A stretch of 64,000 bases of DNA from Eucommia ulmoides (lineage: Eukaryota > Streptophyta > Magnoliopsida > Garryales > Eucommiaceae). A program made the position numbers and the translations under genes. Location: NCBI GenBank assembly GCA_016647705.1, contig CM028335.1:41977026-42041025 (forward strand), in the 5' to 3' direction. Positions 12,325 to 23,162 of this stretch are shown here, one piece after another. The number at the start of each line of letters is the position of its first letter. The stretch's first letter is position 1. Under the pieces are notes generated by a model that did no database searches, was not told the DNA's origin, and saw only the letters and a program-made list of their open reading frames with translations.

Positions 12325-12960
12325 CAAATTGTCCGGAATTTGTTTCTACATCTGTATCTTCTGCGGGTGGTGTGGGTAGTGCTGGTTCTAGTACTGTCCA
12401 AGGGCATGGACGAGGATCGACTGGAAGACCTCCGACACGAGGTCGTGTTTTTGTTACCACTCGGTAGGATGCCCAGGCTACACTCGATGTTTTCACAGGT
12501 ATCATTGCATTATATGCTAGTAATGCTCGTATACTTATTGATCCTAGTTCTACACATTCCTTTGTTTCATCAACATTTATGATGCAAATAGGCAAGTTTC
12601 CTATTTCTTTGTATATCGTATTGTTATTTCCACTCCAGTAGGTGAGTCAGTTTGGATAGATAGTGTGTTCAAAGACTGTTCGCTTCGGATCGGTGATAGG
12701 GAGCTGTTGGCAGATTTATTACCCTTGAGTATTCTTGATTTTGATGTAATATTGGGTATGGACGTGTTATCTGAATATCATGCCACTGTGGATTGTTTTA
12801 AGAATGAAGTAAGATTCCAATCTCAGGTGAGCCAGAGTTCGTTTTCGCGGGAGATAGAATCATTACACTTGTTAGTCCAATCTCAGCCCTTGAAGCTAGA
12901 AAATTATTGCAGAAAGGATGTCGGGGCTATCTTGCACACGTGATTGATACTAACCAGAGA
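12325..12960 (+). pseudogene. Tekay gag C-terminus and aspartic protease
   Basis: The broken plus-strand frames read GRPPTRGRVFVTTR followed by a stop, then DAQATLDVFTGI and RILIDPSSTHSFVSS (about 12510-12585). The last corresponds to the gypsy protease active-site block, whose consensus is VLIDPGSTHSFVS, so the catalytic aspartate is retained. Downstream, 12665-12943 holds a second block (FKDCSLRIGDRELLADLLPL, DVILGMDVL) typical of the C-terminal half of the same protease. At least one frameshift and several stops separate them. Confidence 0.75.
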
Positions 12961-13821
12961 GAAGTCACAATGGTGGATATTCCTGTGGTCAAATATTTTC
13001 ACGATATGTTTCCAGATGAATTGCCAGGGCTGCCAATAGATAAGGAAATGGAATTCACGATTGAGTTACTTCTAGGAACTGTTCCTATATCGATTCCACC
13101 TTATCGTATAGCGCCTAGTGAGCTAAAGAAATTGAAGGTGCAGCTGCAAGATTTATTGGAGCGTGGGTTTATCAGGCCTAGTGTTTCCCCGTGGGGTGCC
13201 CCAGTGTTGTTCGTAAAAAAGAAAGATGGCACGATGAGAATGTGCATAGACTATTGGCAATTGAATAAAGTGATGATTCGAAATAAATATTCGTTACCTA
13301 GGATTGACGATTTGTTTGACCAGCTTTAGAAAGCTAAGGTATTCTCTAAGATAGATCTTCGTTCGGGGTATCACCAATTGAAAGTCAGAGACGGTGACGT
13401 AGCAAAAATAGCATTCCATACTAGATATGGACACTATGAATTCCTGGTTATGCCCTTCGGTTTGACGAATGCCCCTGCTGCTTTTATGGACTTGATGAAT
13501 CAAATTTTTCAACCTTATTTGGATCAATTTATTATCGTATTCATAGACGATATTTCAATCTATTCCCCAAGCCGAGAAGAGCATTCAGAGCATCTTCGGA
13601 TCGTGTTACAGACGTTACGGGAAAAGAGGTTATACGCAAAATTTAGCAAATGCAAATTTTGGTTAGATTATGTGATATTTTTGGGGCATGTCATTTCGAG
13701 GGATGGTATTCAAGTAGATCCAAAGAAAGTCGAAGTTGTTGTTCAATGGGAAAGACCAAGGAATGTGACGGAAGTGCGGAGTCTCTTAGGTTTGGCAGGT
13801 TATTATCGACGGTTTGTTTAG
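12907..13821 (+). pseudogene. Tekay reverse transcriptase
   Basis: Reverse transcriptase that would copy element RNA to DNA in the cytoplasmic particle. The frame is nearly continuous from 12907 to 13821 with one TAG stop at 13327-13329, right after RIDDLFDQL. Blocks in order are [66 protein letters not shown] and the catalytic [10 protein letters not shown], where both aspartates of the FIDD box are present. It ends with a stop within [12 protein letters not shown]. Apart from the stops it is well preserved compared with the copia genes nearby, which suggests a later insertion. Confidence 0.9.
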
Positions 13822-14480
13822 GGATTTTCTGTGATAGCTGCCCCATTGACTCGGTTGACCCACAAGGAATCTAAGTTTGAATGGACCGATAAATGTGAAC
13901 AAAGTTTTCAGGAGCTGAAAAATAGATTGATATCGGCACCAATATTGTCCCTCCCGACAGAAGCAGGTGGTTTTGTGATTTATAGTGACGCGTCACACCA
14001 AGGGCTGGGATGTGTTCTGATGCAGCATGGTCATGTAATCGTCTATGCATCTCGGCAATTGAAGAATCATGAGCGTAATTATCCGACGCATAATTTGGAG
14101 TTGGCAGCGATTGTGTTTGCCCTAAAGATTTAGAGGCACTATTTGTATGGTGAAACCTGTAAATATACCCAGATCATCAGAGTTTAAAATACTTGTTCAC
14201 TTAGAAAGAGCTAAATTTGAGGCAAAGGCGTTGGATAGAGTTGATTAAAGATTATGATTGCGCCATCCACTATCATCCAAGGAAAGCTAATGTTGTAGCG
14301 GATGCATTGAGTCGGAAATCAGCGGGTTCGATCGCACATATTCGAGTAGTTCGTACTAATCTGTATGCCAAGCTGAGATCAATGCGAGTTCAATTAGCGG
14401 TTGGTCGGACAGCGGCACTGCTTGCGACGTTGACGTTGAGGCTGACATTGATAGATCGTGTTATTGAAGCTTAGAAGTCG
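13822..14480 (+). pseudogene. Tekay RNase H
   Basis: The frame 13831-14133 continues the polyprotein: [29 protein letters not shown], then [18 protein letters not shown], which contains a conserved RNase H aspartate, and [20 protein letters not shown] with the catalytic-region glutamate. A stop follows at 14131-14133. After a frameshift, 14217-14474 carries the connection domain ([27 protein letters not shown]). Confidence 0.85.
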
Positions 14481-15880
14481 GATAATCAATTAGGAAGAAT
14501 ACGAAATGAAGTGAAAAATGGGTTCAGAACGATTATCAGATTAGGGAGGGCGATGAGGCGTTAATGTTTGGCATTAGGCTGTGTGTGCCTAACGATATAA
14601 ATTTGAAGAAGGATATTTTGGAAGAGGCCCATAGCTCCACGTATGCAATGTATCCGGGCAGTACCAAAATGTACCGAGACCTGCGTGAGCATTATTGGTG
14701 GACCAGAATGAAGCGGGAAATCGCAGAATTTGTTACCAGATGTTTAATTTTCCAGCAAGTAAAGATTAAGCATCAGTGTCCAAGCGGGTTGCTGCAACCT
14801 CTACCTATTCCCGAGTGGAAATAGGAACATATTATGATGGATTTTATTTCAGGGTTACCCCGCACTCAAAAAGGTCATAATTCTATTTGGGTGATTGTCG
14901 ACAGGCTTACCAAGTCCGCTCATTTTCTGGCTGTAAAGACAACATTTTCACTTGAGAAATATGCTCAATTGTATATCAATGAAATTGTAAGGTTGCATGG
15001 CGCTCCAGTTTCTATAGTGTGTTCGATAGAGATCCGAGATTTACTTCAAGATTTTGGCTAAGTCTTCAGACCGCTTTGGGTACCAGGCTGAACTTTAGCA
15101 CCGTTTTCCATCCTCAGACAGATGGTTAATTGGAGTGTACAATTCAAACGTTGGAGGATATGCTGAGAGGATGTGTGTTGGAATTTCCTGGTAGCTGGGA
15201 CGATCATTTGCCATTGATGAAATTCGCCTATAACAACAGCTACCATTCGGTAATCGAGATGGCCCCTAATGAAGCGTTGTATGGTAGGAGATGTAGAACT
15301 CTAGTTTGTTGGACGGAGGTGAGTGAATGAAAATTGTTGATGTCAGATATAGCCTTAATGACCGCAGACAAAGTGATGATGATACGGAAAAAAATTAAAA
15401 ATTTCTCAGAGTCGACAAAAGAATTATGCAAACAATCGTCGACGGGATTTGGAGTTCGAAGTAAGAGATCATATATTTTTGCGTATCTCTCCTTGGAAAG
15501 GTATAATGAGGTTCGGAAAGAAATGGAAGTTGAGTCCAAGATACATTGGACCATATGAAATTTTGGAACGGGTTGGCGCTACAGTGTATAGGCTTGCATT
15601 ACCTCCAGAATTGTCTCAACTACATGATGTTTTCCATGTATCGATGCTTCGAAAATATGTGCCTGACCCTTCTCATGTGTTGACTACGCAACCGATTGAA
15701 TTGAAAGAAGATTTGACTTATATTGAAGAACCAGTTCAAATTCTAAGCCGTAAGGATCAAGTGTTACTAACGAAAACAATTCCGTTAGTCAAGGTTTTAT
15801 GGTATAGTCACGCAGTGGAAGAAGCGACTTGCAAGCGAGAAGATGAGATGCGGAACAAATACCCACATTTGTTCGGATAG
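14481..15880 (+). pseudogene. Tekay integrase with chromodomain-like tail
   Basis: Frames 14564-14824, 14834-15061, 15130-15330 and 15449-15880 together cover integrase. The zinc-binding HHCC domain is seen in part (HSSTYAMYPGSTKMYRDLRE, HYWW, then RCLIFQQ, where the second cysteine is lost to phenylalanine). The first catalytic aspartate lies in MMDFISGLP. The second is in a damaged segment (VCSIEIRD in place of VSDRD), and the third sits in the ECTIQTLEDML block after a TAA stop. The C-terminal part GPYEILERVGATVYRLALP is followed by the chromodomain-like LVKVLWYSHAVEEATCKRED and a stop at 15878-15880. Confidence 0.85.
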
Positions 15881-16100
15881 GTACGAAAATTTCGGGATGA
15901 AATTTCTTATATGAGAGAAGAGTTGTAAGACCTCAATTTCATGCTTGTGCGTCATTTAGTTGCATTTTAGAATAAAAAGGGTAATTTATATTTCAATTAA
16001 AAAGTTTAAGGGGCCAATCTTATATTTTTGAAAATTTTAAAAATTAAAGAGACTAAGGAGAAAAAGTTAGAATTTTGGGGGGAGGAAAGAGTAAATTAAC

Positions 16101-16132
<32 letters not shown>

Positions 16133-16257
16133 TACTTATGCATGTGTGTGTGTGTGCACCCTGCGATCACGACGGGAGGAATGGGAGAGAGAGAAAGTGA
16201 ATATGTGACTTTGTATACTCCACAAATCCATTTATATATGCATAAGTATGTATACTC

Positions 16258-16316
<59 letters not shown>

Positions 16317-16317
16317 G

Positions 16318-16397
<80 letters not shown>
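16101..16397. repeat. Microsatellites (TA)n, (CA)n and (TA)nTG blocks
   Basis: 16101-16120 is (TA)10 running into (CA)6. 16259-16285 is (CA)n, followed to 16397 by five or six blocks of 7-9 TA steps separated by single TG steps, a higher-order unit of about 16-18 bp. Several long open frames on both strands here code only for Tyr-Ile or Thr-His dipeptide runs and are not genes. Confidence 0.95.
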
Positions 16398-16836
16398 CGC
16401 GGTGATCAAGGATCACCATTATTCTAGAAGAAAAACCAAGAGAGAGAGAGAGAGAAGAACGAATGAGAAGAAGCCATCGGAGAAGCTGTCGGAGATCACC
16501 GGTGATGATTCAGGGCATTTCAAAGGGTTGTTGGTCGTCTTGGTGGTTGGAATAGGTACGTGTGACACCCTTTTTGGGTCCTTTGAAAACTGGTATATGT
16601 GTGTGAAATGGGTGTGCTCTGTTCGGTGGTTTAGGGTGCAACCGGTGGTGTGGGTGGTAGTTTTGGTGTGCGTTTTGGTAGGATTTGAAGGGGGTGAGGT
16701 TGGGAATTTTAGTGTTAGTTTGGGGCAGTTGATCGTGGAAGTGGAAGGTTGAATTGGGTGGTCGGAGCTAGTGGAAAGAAAAGAGAAAGTGAGAAGGGGT
16801 TGTTCTGTCCGGAGGAAGAAGATCAGGGGAAAAGCT

Positions 16837-17095
16837 GGTTCGCCGTGGCGGTGGGAGCTTTTGCCCCGGCGGTGATCTATCAGTGTGTTATCTGTGAGAA
16901 AGAGAAGTTGGTTCGCCGTGGCGGTGGGAGCTTTCGCCCCGGCGGTGATCTGTTAGTGTGTTATCGGCAAAAAATGAAAGCTGGTTCGCTTAGGCGGTGG
17001 GAAGCTCGCCTAAGCGGTGACCGTCAGTGTGTGTTTCTGATTAGTTCAAGCACTCGTTCGCCTAGGCGGTGGGTTTTCGCTGCGGCGGTGGGGAG
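16837..17095. repeat. Four ~73-bp tandem units with paired CGCC-NN-GGCGGTG palindromes (Tekay LTR)
   Basis: Units start at about 16837, 16910, 16983 and 17055, a spacing of 73, 73 and 72 bp. Each holds two palindromic boxes, for example TTCGCCGTGGCGGTGGGAGC then TTCGCCCCGGCGGTGATC. The central two bases vary (GT, CC, TA, TG) while the CGCC and GGCGGTG arms are kept. Compare 35520-35680 and 46640-47045. Confidence 0.9.
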
Positions 17096-18583
17096 CAGAA
17101 TCATATCTTAAGGAATTTCTAAGAGAATCGATAACCGTTTTGGAGCGAGTAACGTCTCCTATTAATTTTTATGATTTACTAAATTAGTTTTCTAACCTTA
17201 ATAGGTCAAAAATGAAAAAAAAAAATTAAATAATGAGACCGTTTATATATATGTATATAAAAACTTTAACGACACAAAAACGTGGGGAATAGGAAATTAA
17301 TGAACGCTGGGCTTGCATTGCACGATTAGGTTGATTTTCGCCACTCTATTAATTTAGGTGCTGTCACAAATAGGTTCACAATTTTCGGAGACTCAGTAGC
17401 GAAAAGTCAAGGGAGCTTGCAAGTGCGAATTTTCAAGTGAGTGTATTGTCTTCTTGCCAAACTATTTTTCTATGTACATATGTGTTTACTTAACTTGTAT
17501 GATTTTATAAATGATGTGGATCGAGCAGGTTTTGGGTGAGTTGGTAAAATAAATTTCCGTTAAATTGTTTGGGTTTTAAAAAGGAAAGATTTTATAAATA
17601 ATTTGTTGGATTTGGTGGTTTTAATAAAAGGTGGGAAAACATAGTTTTGGAACTAAATTGGTTTTGGAAATGAGGTGGATGTTGGTAATTTGACAGTAAT
17701 TGATTTGACGATGGTGATTATCTGTTTCGGCAGAATGGTGTTATTGCTTTGATTGGGTATTGTTGATTGGACTATGCCATAGTTTATGTCATGTCCGGAG
17801 GGTGGTCCGGCAGGTGGTGATTCATATTATGTCATGTCCGGAGGGTGGTCCAGTAGGTGGTGAATGATATTATGTGGTGATTTATATTATGTCCTCCGAA
17901 GACTTCCGATAGGTGAGTATCTTCGTAGTTAGGTCCGCTAGAAAGGCATATCCTACGGATGGTTACAGTATCGTTGTAACTCCCGATCGTGAGGTTAAAA
18001 TGATCACTATAGTTTAGCCGATGTGTATATGGTTGAGATGTGTATTTTGAGATGCGGTGTTTTACTTATATTTGGTGATTTATTATATGGTGATTGGTGT
18101 TATTTTATACTGAATGGATTGGAATGGAATTTATATATTCATTGATCTATTTTCACTGCTTATATTATGAATAGATATTTATACTATGGTGTTTGTATAT
18201 TTACGCTTGATCCCTTTAAAGGTTTGGAGTATCTATTATTATTTTAAAAAATATTTTTACTAAGAAGGTAGTACACTCGCAGGTGCTGTAGATAAACATT
18301 TGTCCCCTACTAGCAATAAGTCGAATCCGGAAGGGCCATAACGAGGGAGTATCTTGACATTGATTTTTATTTTGGGTTGTATATGTTGGTTGTTAAAATG
18401 AAATTATATTTTTGTTGTAAGGACAAGAGGGTTCCCAATAAAGGATGTATATGTTTTCTAATGGCCTTTGTAAACAATATTTTTGTGTGTAAGTTGTCGT
18501 CTATAGTGTTTGTCATTTTCGGGTGAGATGTGTCGTTGTCACACCGGCCCCATAAGGTCGGGTATCCGGGGTGGGATGTGACA

Positions 18584-19232
18584 ATGTATCCCAGCCTTTG
18601 CTCAAACAATGATCAGTTGACCGATTGATACAAAATACTATCTTATGCCTATTTTCGGCCCTGGTCGATTGACCGAACGTCGATGGTCAGTTGACTGATT
18701 GATACAAGGAGTTTATCTTTTGGTCATCGGCTGACCAATCTCCCTTAGTCGGTTGACTAATCGATTCAGAGACTCTATTTTTCAGCCCTTACCCATCGGT
18801 TGACTGAACCTTGTGGTCGGTTGATCGATCGTTACTGGAACCATATCCCTCTCAATATATTTCAACTCCAAACTTCAATATTTTTAACCCATTAACCGAT
18901 TTCTTTTCTCGATTAACTAAATTGACACTAATAGTCAATTTTAAACACTAATCTTGCTTAAGTCATTTTTTCTTTTTCAATTTCACATTTGAGTAAATAT
19001 TTAAAAAATTATTAGGACCTTAATTTAAACACATATAAATATAAAGGATTTGAGTTGTTTTCACCTAGATTCTTCAAAATCTTCAATCTCTTAATGTCTT
19101 TCTCTACATCCTTCATAATTACTTCGTAATGTTATCTTGATTGGAACTCTTTAAACTGAAACACTCAATAAAAACGTTAGTTCCACTAAAAACGTCAATA
19201 CTTAATTGTCCATCAAAATCCTGGAATCAACA
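18584..19232 (-). repeat. Sirevirus-like 5' LTR, truncated
   Basis: Matches positions 6905-7611 of the other LTR of the same element, including the palindrome cluster (18600-18840, e.g. TCGGTTGACTAATCGATTCA) and the terminal GGAATCAACA at 19232. The other 1.6 kb, the primer site and the start of gag are missing because of the gypsy-associated deletion. Confidence 0.85.
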
Positions 19233-19667
19233 GTTATGATGGATTCTAAATCAGTTATCAATCAAGCTGAAGATCCTCAAGTCATTATACATTACATTCT
19301 CGCTGAGTAAATGTCATTGAGTAAATCATTTCAAGTAGCTTCTATCATTGAGAAGTTACCATCGACCTGGAGTGATTTCAAAAATTAGCTCAATCATTAA
19401 CGCAAAGAGATACATGTTGAAGATCTCATTGTAAGGCTTAGAATTGAAGAAGAAAATTAGTTTGTTGAGAATCTTAATGGTCGTCATTCCATGAACTCAA
19501 CGGCAAATGTAATGGAGGTTCACAAGACCAATAAGAAACAAAAGTTTTGATAGCCTTAGAACGAGTCAAAACCTTGGTCCTAAAGGAAAGAAAATAGAGA
19601 AATTCAAGGGGAACTATTTCTCGTGTGGAAAGACTAGACACCATGCAAGTAAATGTTGTGTGAAACA
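19233..19667 (+). pseudogene. Copia A gag, middle part
   Basis: Gag resumes after the nested element. It reads MMDSKSVINQAEDPQVIIH, AEMSLSKSFQVASIIEKLP (with a stop inside) and RKEIHVEDLIVRLRIEEEN, which is the conserved C-terminal half of copia gag. At about 19615-19660 comes the zinc knuckle, read as CGKTRHHASKC. It is interrupted at 19667 by the hAT-like element. Stops at several tryptophan or glutamine codons mark it as a pseudogene. Confidence 0.85.
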
Positions 19668-20781
19668 TTGGGCTGGCAATTCGCGTAACAGGTCGTGTAA
19701 CAGGTCATTACACGATAACACGATAAAGGCAAACACGAACACGACACGATAAGCTTATCATGTCAGACTACCCAAACACAAACATGACACGAAAATTATC
19801 GTGTTGACACGACATGACACGATAATTTTTCGTGTCACACAAAAACACAAAACCTGTTAGGTTAACACGACACGATAAGCTTATCTGATAAATTTTCATT
19901 ACACAATAACGACCTGTTAACAAAACCTATTTACCAAAAAAAAAAAAAAAAATCCTAAAACTAGTTCATCCAAACCAAACCAAACCAAACCAAACAAGAA
20001 AAAAAAAATCCAAAGACCACCGATGAACGATGAGACGATCTGTAAAATTGAGAAATTTCAGATCAATCATATTCACAAGTAAATACAGATCTTGATTGAA
20101 AATATGAAGAACAAACACAAATAAGAATAATAAAGGATATTAGACAAATAAAAACCCTAATTTCACTCACCAATTGAAGAAGAGACGACCATCGAAGACC
20201 ACCAACGACCATCGACGAACAACGACCACTGCTGAATGAGGAGGAGGAGATTCGCAGATCGAGGGAGAGGGGATTCGCAGATCGTGGAGGAGGTGGGGAT
20301 TCGCAGATCGTCGTGGAAGAGGAATTGGAGGAGGTTCGTCGTGGAGAAAGAATTGGAGGCTGGAGGAGGAGGAGCAATCGCAGATCGTGGAGGTCATGGA
20401 AAGTGGAGTGAGGATGAGCGGCTGCGTGATTTCGTGAGCAATGAGAGTTTAGGTTGCTTTAGGGTTAGATTATTAATATATATAGTAGGGACTGAATTAT
20501 AATATTAGATAAATTATGGGGTATAAAAATATTTATTATATTATCGTGTAACCTATTAAGTTTCAGGTTATCGTGTAACCTGAATACACGATAACCTTAT
20601 CGTGTCTTATCGTAAAACCTATCGGCTTATCAAGTCGACCCGATAACCTGTACTATTCCTAATCAGGTTATCGGGTCAGACACGATAACGACCGGTTACC
20701 TGATAAGAAAAACCTATACCTGATAATTTTGTGTCAGTCTCGTGTCTTGTTATCGTGTAAATACCCGTTTTGCCAGCCCTA
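19668..20781. mobile_element. hAT-like non-autonomous element in copia A gag
   Basis: 1114 bp with terminal inverted repeats TTGGGCTGGCAA and TTGCCAGCCCTA (one terminal base differs) and an 8-bp duplication GTGAAACA/GTGAAACG (19660-19667 and 20782-20789, 7/8). The size of the duplication and the ends fit the hAT superfamily. The outer parts are full of short ACACGATAA/TTATCGTGT words in both orientations, so large hairpins are possible. The middle (about 20160-20450) is GC-richer and holds repeats of GATTCGCAGATCG. No transposase is present. Confidence 0.8.
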
Positions 20782-21180
20782 GTGAAACGTAATGGAAAGA
20801 GGCCCACACATCAAGCTAATGTGATTGAACTCGATCACCTTACTTCAGATGTTTCCGAAATAAATCGTTCAGTAGTTATGTCTAAAGTCAATCTAGTTGG
20901 AAACCTGGAAGAATAGGACACTGGAGCTACACGCCATATCTGCTCAGACAAGATAATGTTCACCACTTATCAACCGGTGGATCAAAATGAAAAACTCCTC
21001 AACTTCTAAAGTTGAAGGATAAGGAAGAATTGTGCTGAAAATGACTTCTGGGAAATAGCTTACTCTCGATCATGTGCTTTGTGTCGGACATTCGCAAGAA
21101 TCTAGTCTCTGGATCTTTGATGTGTTAGAAAGGATTTAAATGGTTTTTTAGGCTGAAAATGTTATAATAACCAAAAGTGG
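20782..21180 (+). pseudogene. Copia A gag end and aspartic protease
   Basis: Directly after the hAT insertion the frame reads NGKRPTHQANVIELDHL, VSEINRSVVMSKVNLVGN, then a stop and DTGATRHICSDKIMFTTY. DTGATRHI is the copia protease active site with the catalytic aspartate retained. The downstream protease and pre-integrase linker (ILKMTSGK..., LDHVLCV...) is in broken frames. Removing the 1114-bp hAT element joins the zinc knuckle to the lysine-rich segment without loss of conserved residues. Confidence 0.85.
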
Positions 21181-21181
21181 A

Positions 21182-22200
21182 GTGTGTGTGGGAAGGGGCT
21201 ACATGAATGAAAGCATCTTTAAATTGAATGTAATGACTGTGATTCCAAAAGTTAATAAAATTAAATCTTCTATTTATATGATTGAGTCAATTGATGTTTG
21301 GCATACTAGATTAAGACATGTTCATTATAATTCGTTACGTAAATTTATTAGTTTAGATTTATTGCCAAAATGCAAAATTGGTTCAAATCATAAATGTGAG
21401 ACTTGTGTGGAGTCCAAGTTGACTCGAACTTCTTTCCAATCCAATGAAATACGTATTAAACCTCTAGAGTTAAATCACACTAATATTTGTGATTTAAAAT
21501 ATGTGCAAACTAAAGGTGGTAAAAAGTATTTTACTACTTTTATTGATGATTGCACAAGATACAGTTATATTTATCTTCTAAGGAGTAAAGATGAAGTCTT
21601 AGAAAAGTTTATGCAATACAAGAATAAAGTTGAGAATCAACTTAGCAAAAATATTAAAGTTCTTCAAAGTGATAGAGGTGGTGAATGTGAATCACCGTTT
21701 ATGGAATTTTGTGCTCAACATGGAATAATTCATCAAACAACTACACCTTATTCACCTGAGCAGAATGGAGTAGCTAAGATTAAAAATCAAACTTTAAAGG
21801 AAATAATGAATGTTATGTTGATAAGTTTTGGTCTAACCTAGAACATATGGGGGGAAGCATTGCTTACCGCCAATTACATTCTTAACAAATTGCCACATAA
21901 GAAATTGGATAAAACTCCATATGAAATGTGGAAAGGTAAGACTCCTACTTATAAATTCTTGAAAGTGTGGGGGTGTCTTGCTAAGGTGACGGTTCTTATT
22001 CCTAAAAGGACTAAAATAGGACCCAAAACGATTGATTGCATATTCATTGGGTACTCCCATAATAGTAGTGCTTATTGATTTTTAGTTCACAAGTCTGAGA
22101 TTGAAGAAGTACATGAGAATACAATAATGAAATCCAAAAATTCATTCTTTTATGAGAATATATTTCCTTTTAAAACTTCTCGAGAGTTTGGTTCTTAAAA
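21182..22200 (+). pseudogene. Copia A integrase
   Basis: The frame 21182-21841 holds the pre-integrase zinc-binding block (VWHTRLRHVHYNSLRKF, CETCVESKLTRT) and the integrase core: aspartate in NICDLKYVQTKGGKKYF, aspartate in LQSDRGGECES, and the segment EQNGVAKIKNQTLKEIM. Copia consensus there is QNGVAERKN, so the third catalytic residue, glutamate, has become lysine. After a TAG at 21839-21841 the sequence continues ALLTANYILNKLPHKKL and PYEMWKGKTPTYKFLKVWGC, ending in IDCIFIGYSHNSSAY. The body is long and readable but the enzyme would be inactive. Confidence 0.9.
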
Positions 22201-22309
22201 AAAATATTTGATACTACAATTGGTGAAGTCCAAAATAAAATATCTTAGGAAAATAATTAACCAAGACGTAGTAACAGGGTTAAGACAGCAAAGTCATTTG
22301 GTTCTGATT

Positions 22310-23162
22310 TTCTTACCTATATGGTGGAAGGTGATCCTAAGAGTTGTAAAGAGGTGATACCAACTCTTGAAGCACCATTTTGAAAGGAAGCTGTAAATAG
22401 TGAAATAGAATCCATCTTACAAAACCATACATGGGAACTAGTTAATATTTTATCCGGTTCCAAACCCCTTGGGTGTAAGTGAATCGTTAAAAAGAAGATG
22501 AAAGCAGATGGATCAATTGATAAGTATAAAGCTAGACTTGTAGCAAAAGGTTACAAGCAAAAAGAGGGTGTTTATTAGTTTGACACGTACTCACTGGTTA
22601 CTAGAATAACATCCCTTAGAATGTTGATAGCCATATCACCTATACATAATCCTGAAATACATCAAATGGATGTTAAGATAGCTTTTCTAAATGGTGAACT
22701 AGATGAAAAAATCTACATGGAACAACCTGAAAGGTTTGTTGTTTCTGGCAAAGAGAACAAAGTTCGTAGACTTGTTAAGTCTTTATATGGACTTAAATAA
22801 GCACTGAAACGGTGGCATGAGAAATTTGACAAAGTTATGATGTCAACGGATTTAAAATCAATGAATATGACAAATGTGTCTACATTAAACATAATGAATC
22901 CGGATATATCATTGTGTGCCTTTATGCAGATGACATGCTAATTATTGGTAGCAAAAATGACATCATTAAGTCTACCAAAACAATGTTAACCAGTAAGTTC
23001 CATATGAAAGATTTAGGTGTTGCTAATGTAATTCTAGAAATTAAAATTTCTAAATCTACTGAAGGACTAGTATTGTTGCAATCTCATTATATTGAGAAGA
23101 TACTTAAGAAATTCAACAAGTATGATACTAACCTTGCTGAAACACCTATTGATGTGAATTGA
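22310..23162 (+). pseudogene. Copia A reverse transcriptase
   Basis: Reverse transcriptase blocks in order: IESILQNHTWELVN, KADGSIDKYKARLVAKGYKQ, MDVKIAFLNGELDEKIYMEQ, VRRLVKSLYGLK followed by a stop. After a frameshift comes CLYADDMLIIGSKNDI, with both aspartates of the YADD box, and FHMKDLGVANVILEIKISKS. At least four stops and one frameshift near 22830-22910 disable it. Confidence 0.9.

Larger units (their letters stand above)
12325..18583 (+). mobile_element. Tekay-type (chromovirus) gypsy element, 5'-truncated
   Basis: Ty3/gypsy element on the plus strand that begins inside gag/protease and ends with a complete 3' LTR (15924-18583). It lacks a 5' LTR, primer site and most of gag. It lies inside the minus-strand Sirevirus-like element. 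Its left neighbour is Sirevirus gag and its right neighbour is the middle of the Sirevirus 5' LTR, so a single deletion appears to have removed everything between (see findings). The order protease, reverse transcriptase, RNase H, integrase is gypsy-like, and a chromodomain-like tail (KVLWYSHAVEEATCKRED) points to the Tekay/Del branch. The coding regions have stops and frameshifts. Confidence 0.85.
15924..18583 (+). repeat. Tekay 3' LTR
   Basis: Begins TGTAAGACCTC after a degraded polypurine stretch and ends GGTGGGATGTGACA, the usual TG...CA ends. At 2.66 kb it is long. It contains two microsatellite blocks (16101-16132 and 16259-16397), four regularly spaced palindrome units (16837-17095) and a TCATGTCCGGAGGGTGGTCC duplication at about 17790-17860. 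The right flank, ATGTATCCCAG, resumes Sirevirus LTR sequence. Confidence 0.8.
5315..19232 (-). mobile_element. Sirevirus-like copia element inserted in copia A gag
   Basis: Minus-strand Ty1/copia element bounded by TGTTGGCCCAG at 5315 and ATCAACA at 19232, with exact 5-bp duplications GTTAT. From left to right it has the 3' LTR (5315-7611), RNase H, reverse transcriptase, integrase, protease and gag, then a Tekay gypsy fragment (12325-18583) and the remainder of its 5' LTR (18584-19232). The Sirevirus (SIRE/Maximus) assignment rests on protein words such as KSKFISLTPKDG, LLSISQLCDKGY and ARFQYCLKESHL and on LTR palindrome clusters. All coding regions are broken. The start of gag, the primer site and most of the 5' LTR are missing. 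Confidence 0.85.

Noticed and set aside
12284..12595. A 103-codon minus-strand frame at the Sirevirus/Tekay junction
   Set aside because: It crosses the junction of two elements and is antisense to the Tekay protease segment.
16096..16419. Long open frames on both strands coding for Tyr-Ile and Thr-His runs
   Set aside because: They are translations of (TA)n and (CA)n microsatellites.
20167..20502. Arginine/glycine-rich and serine-rich open frames inside the hAT-like element
   Set aside because: Created by GATTCGCAGATCG repeats in the GC-richer middle of a non-autonomous element; no similarity to a transposase.
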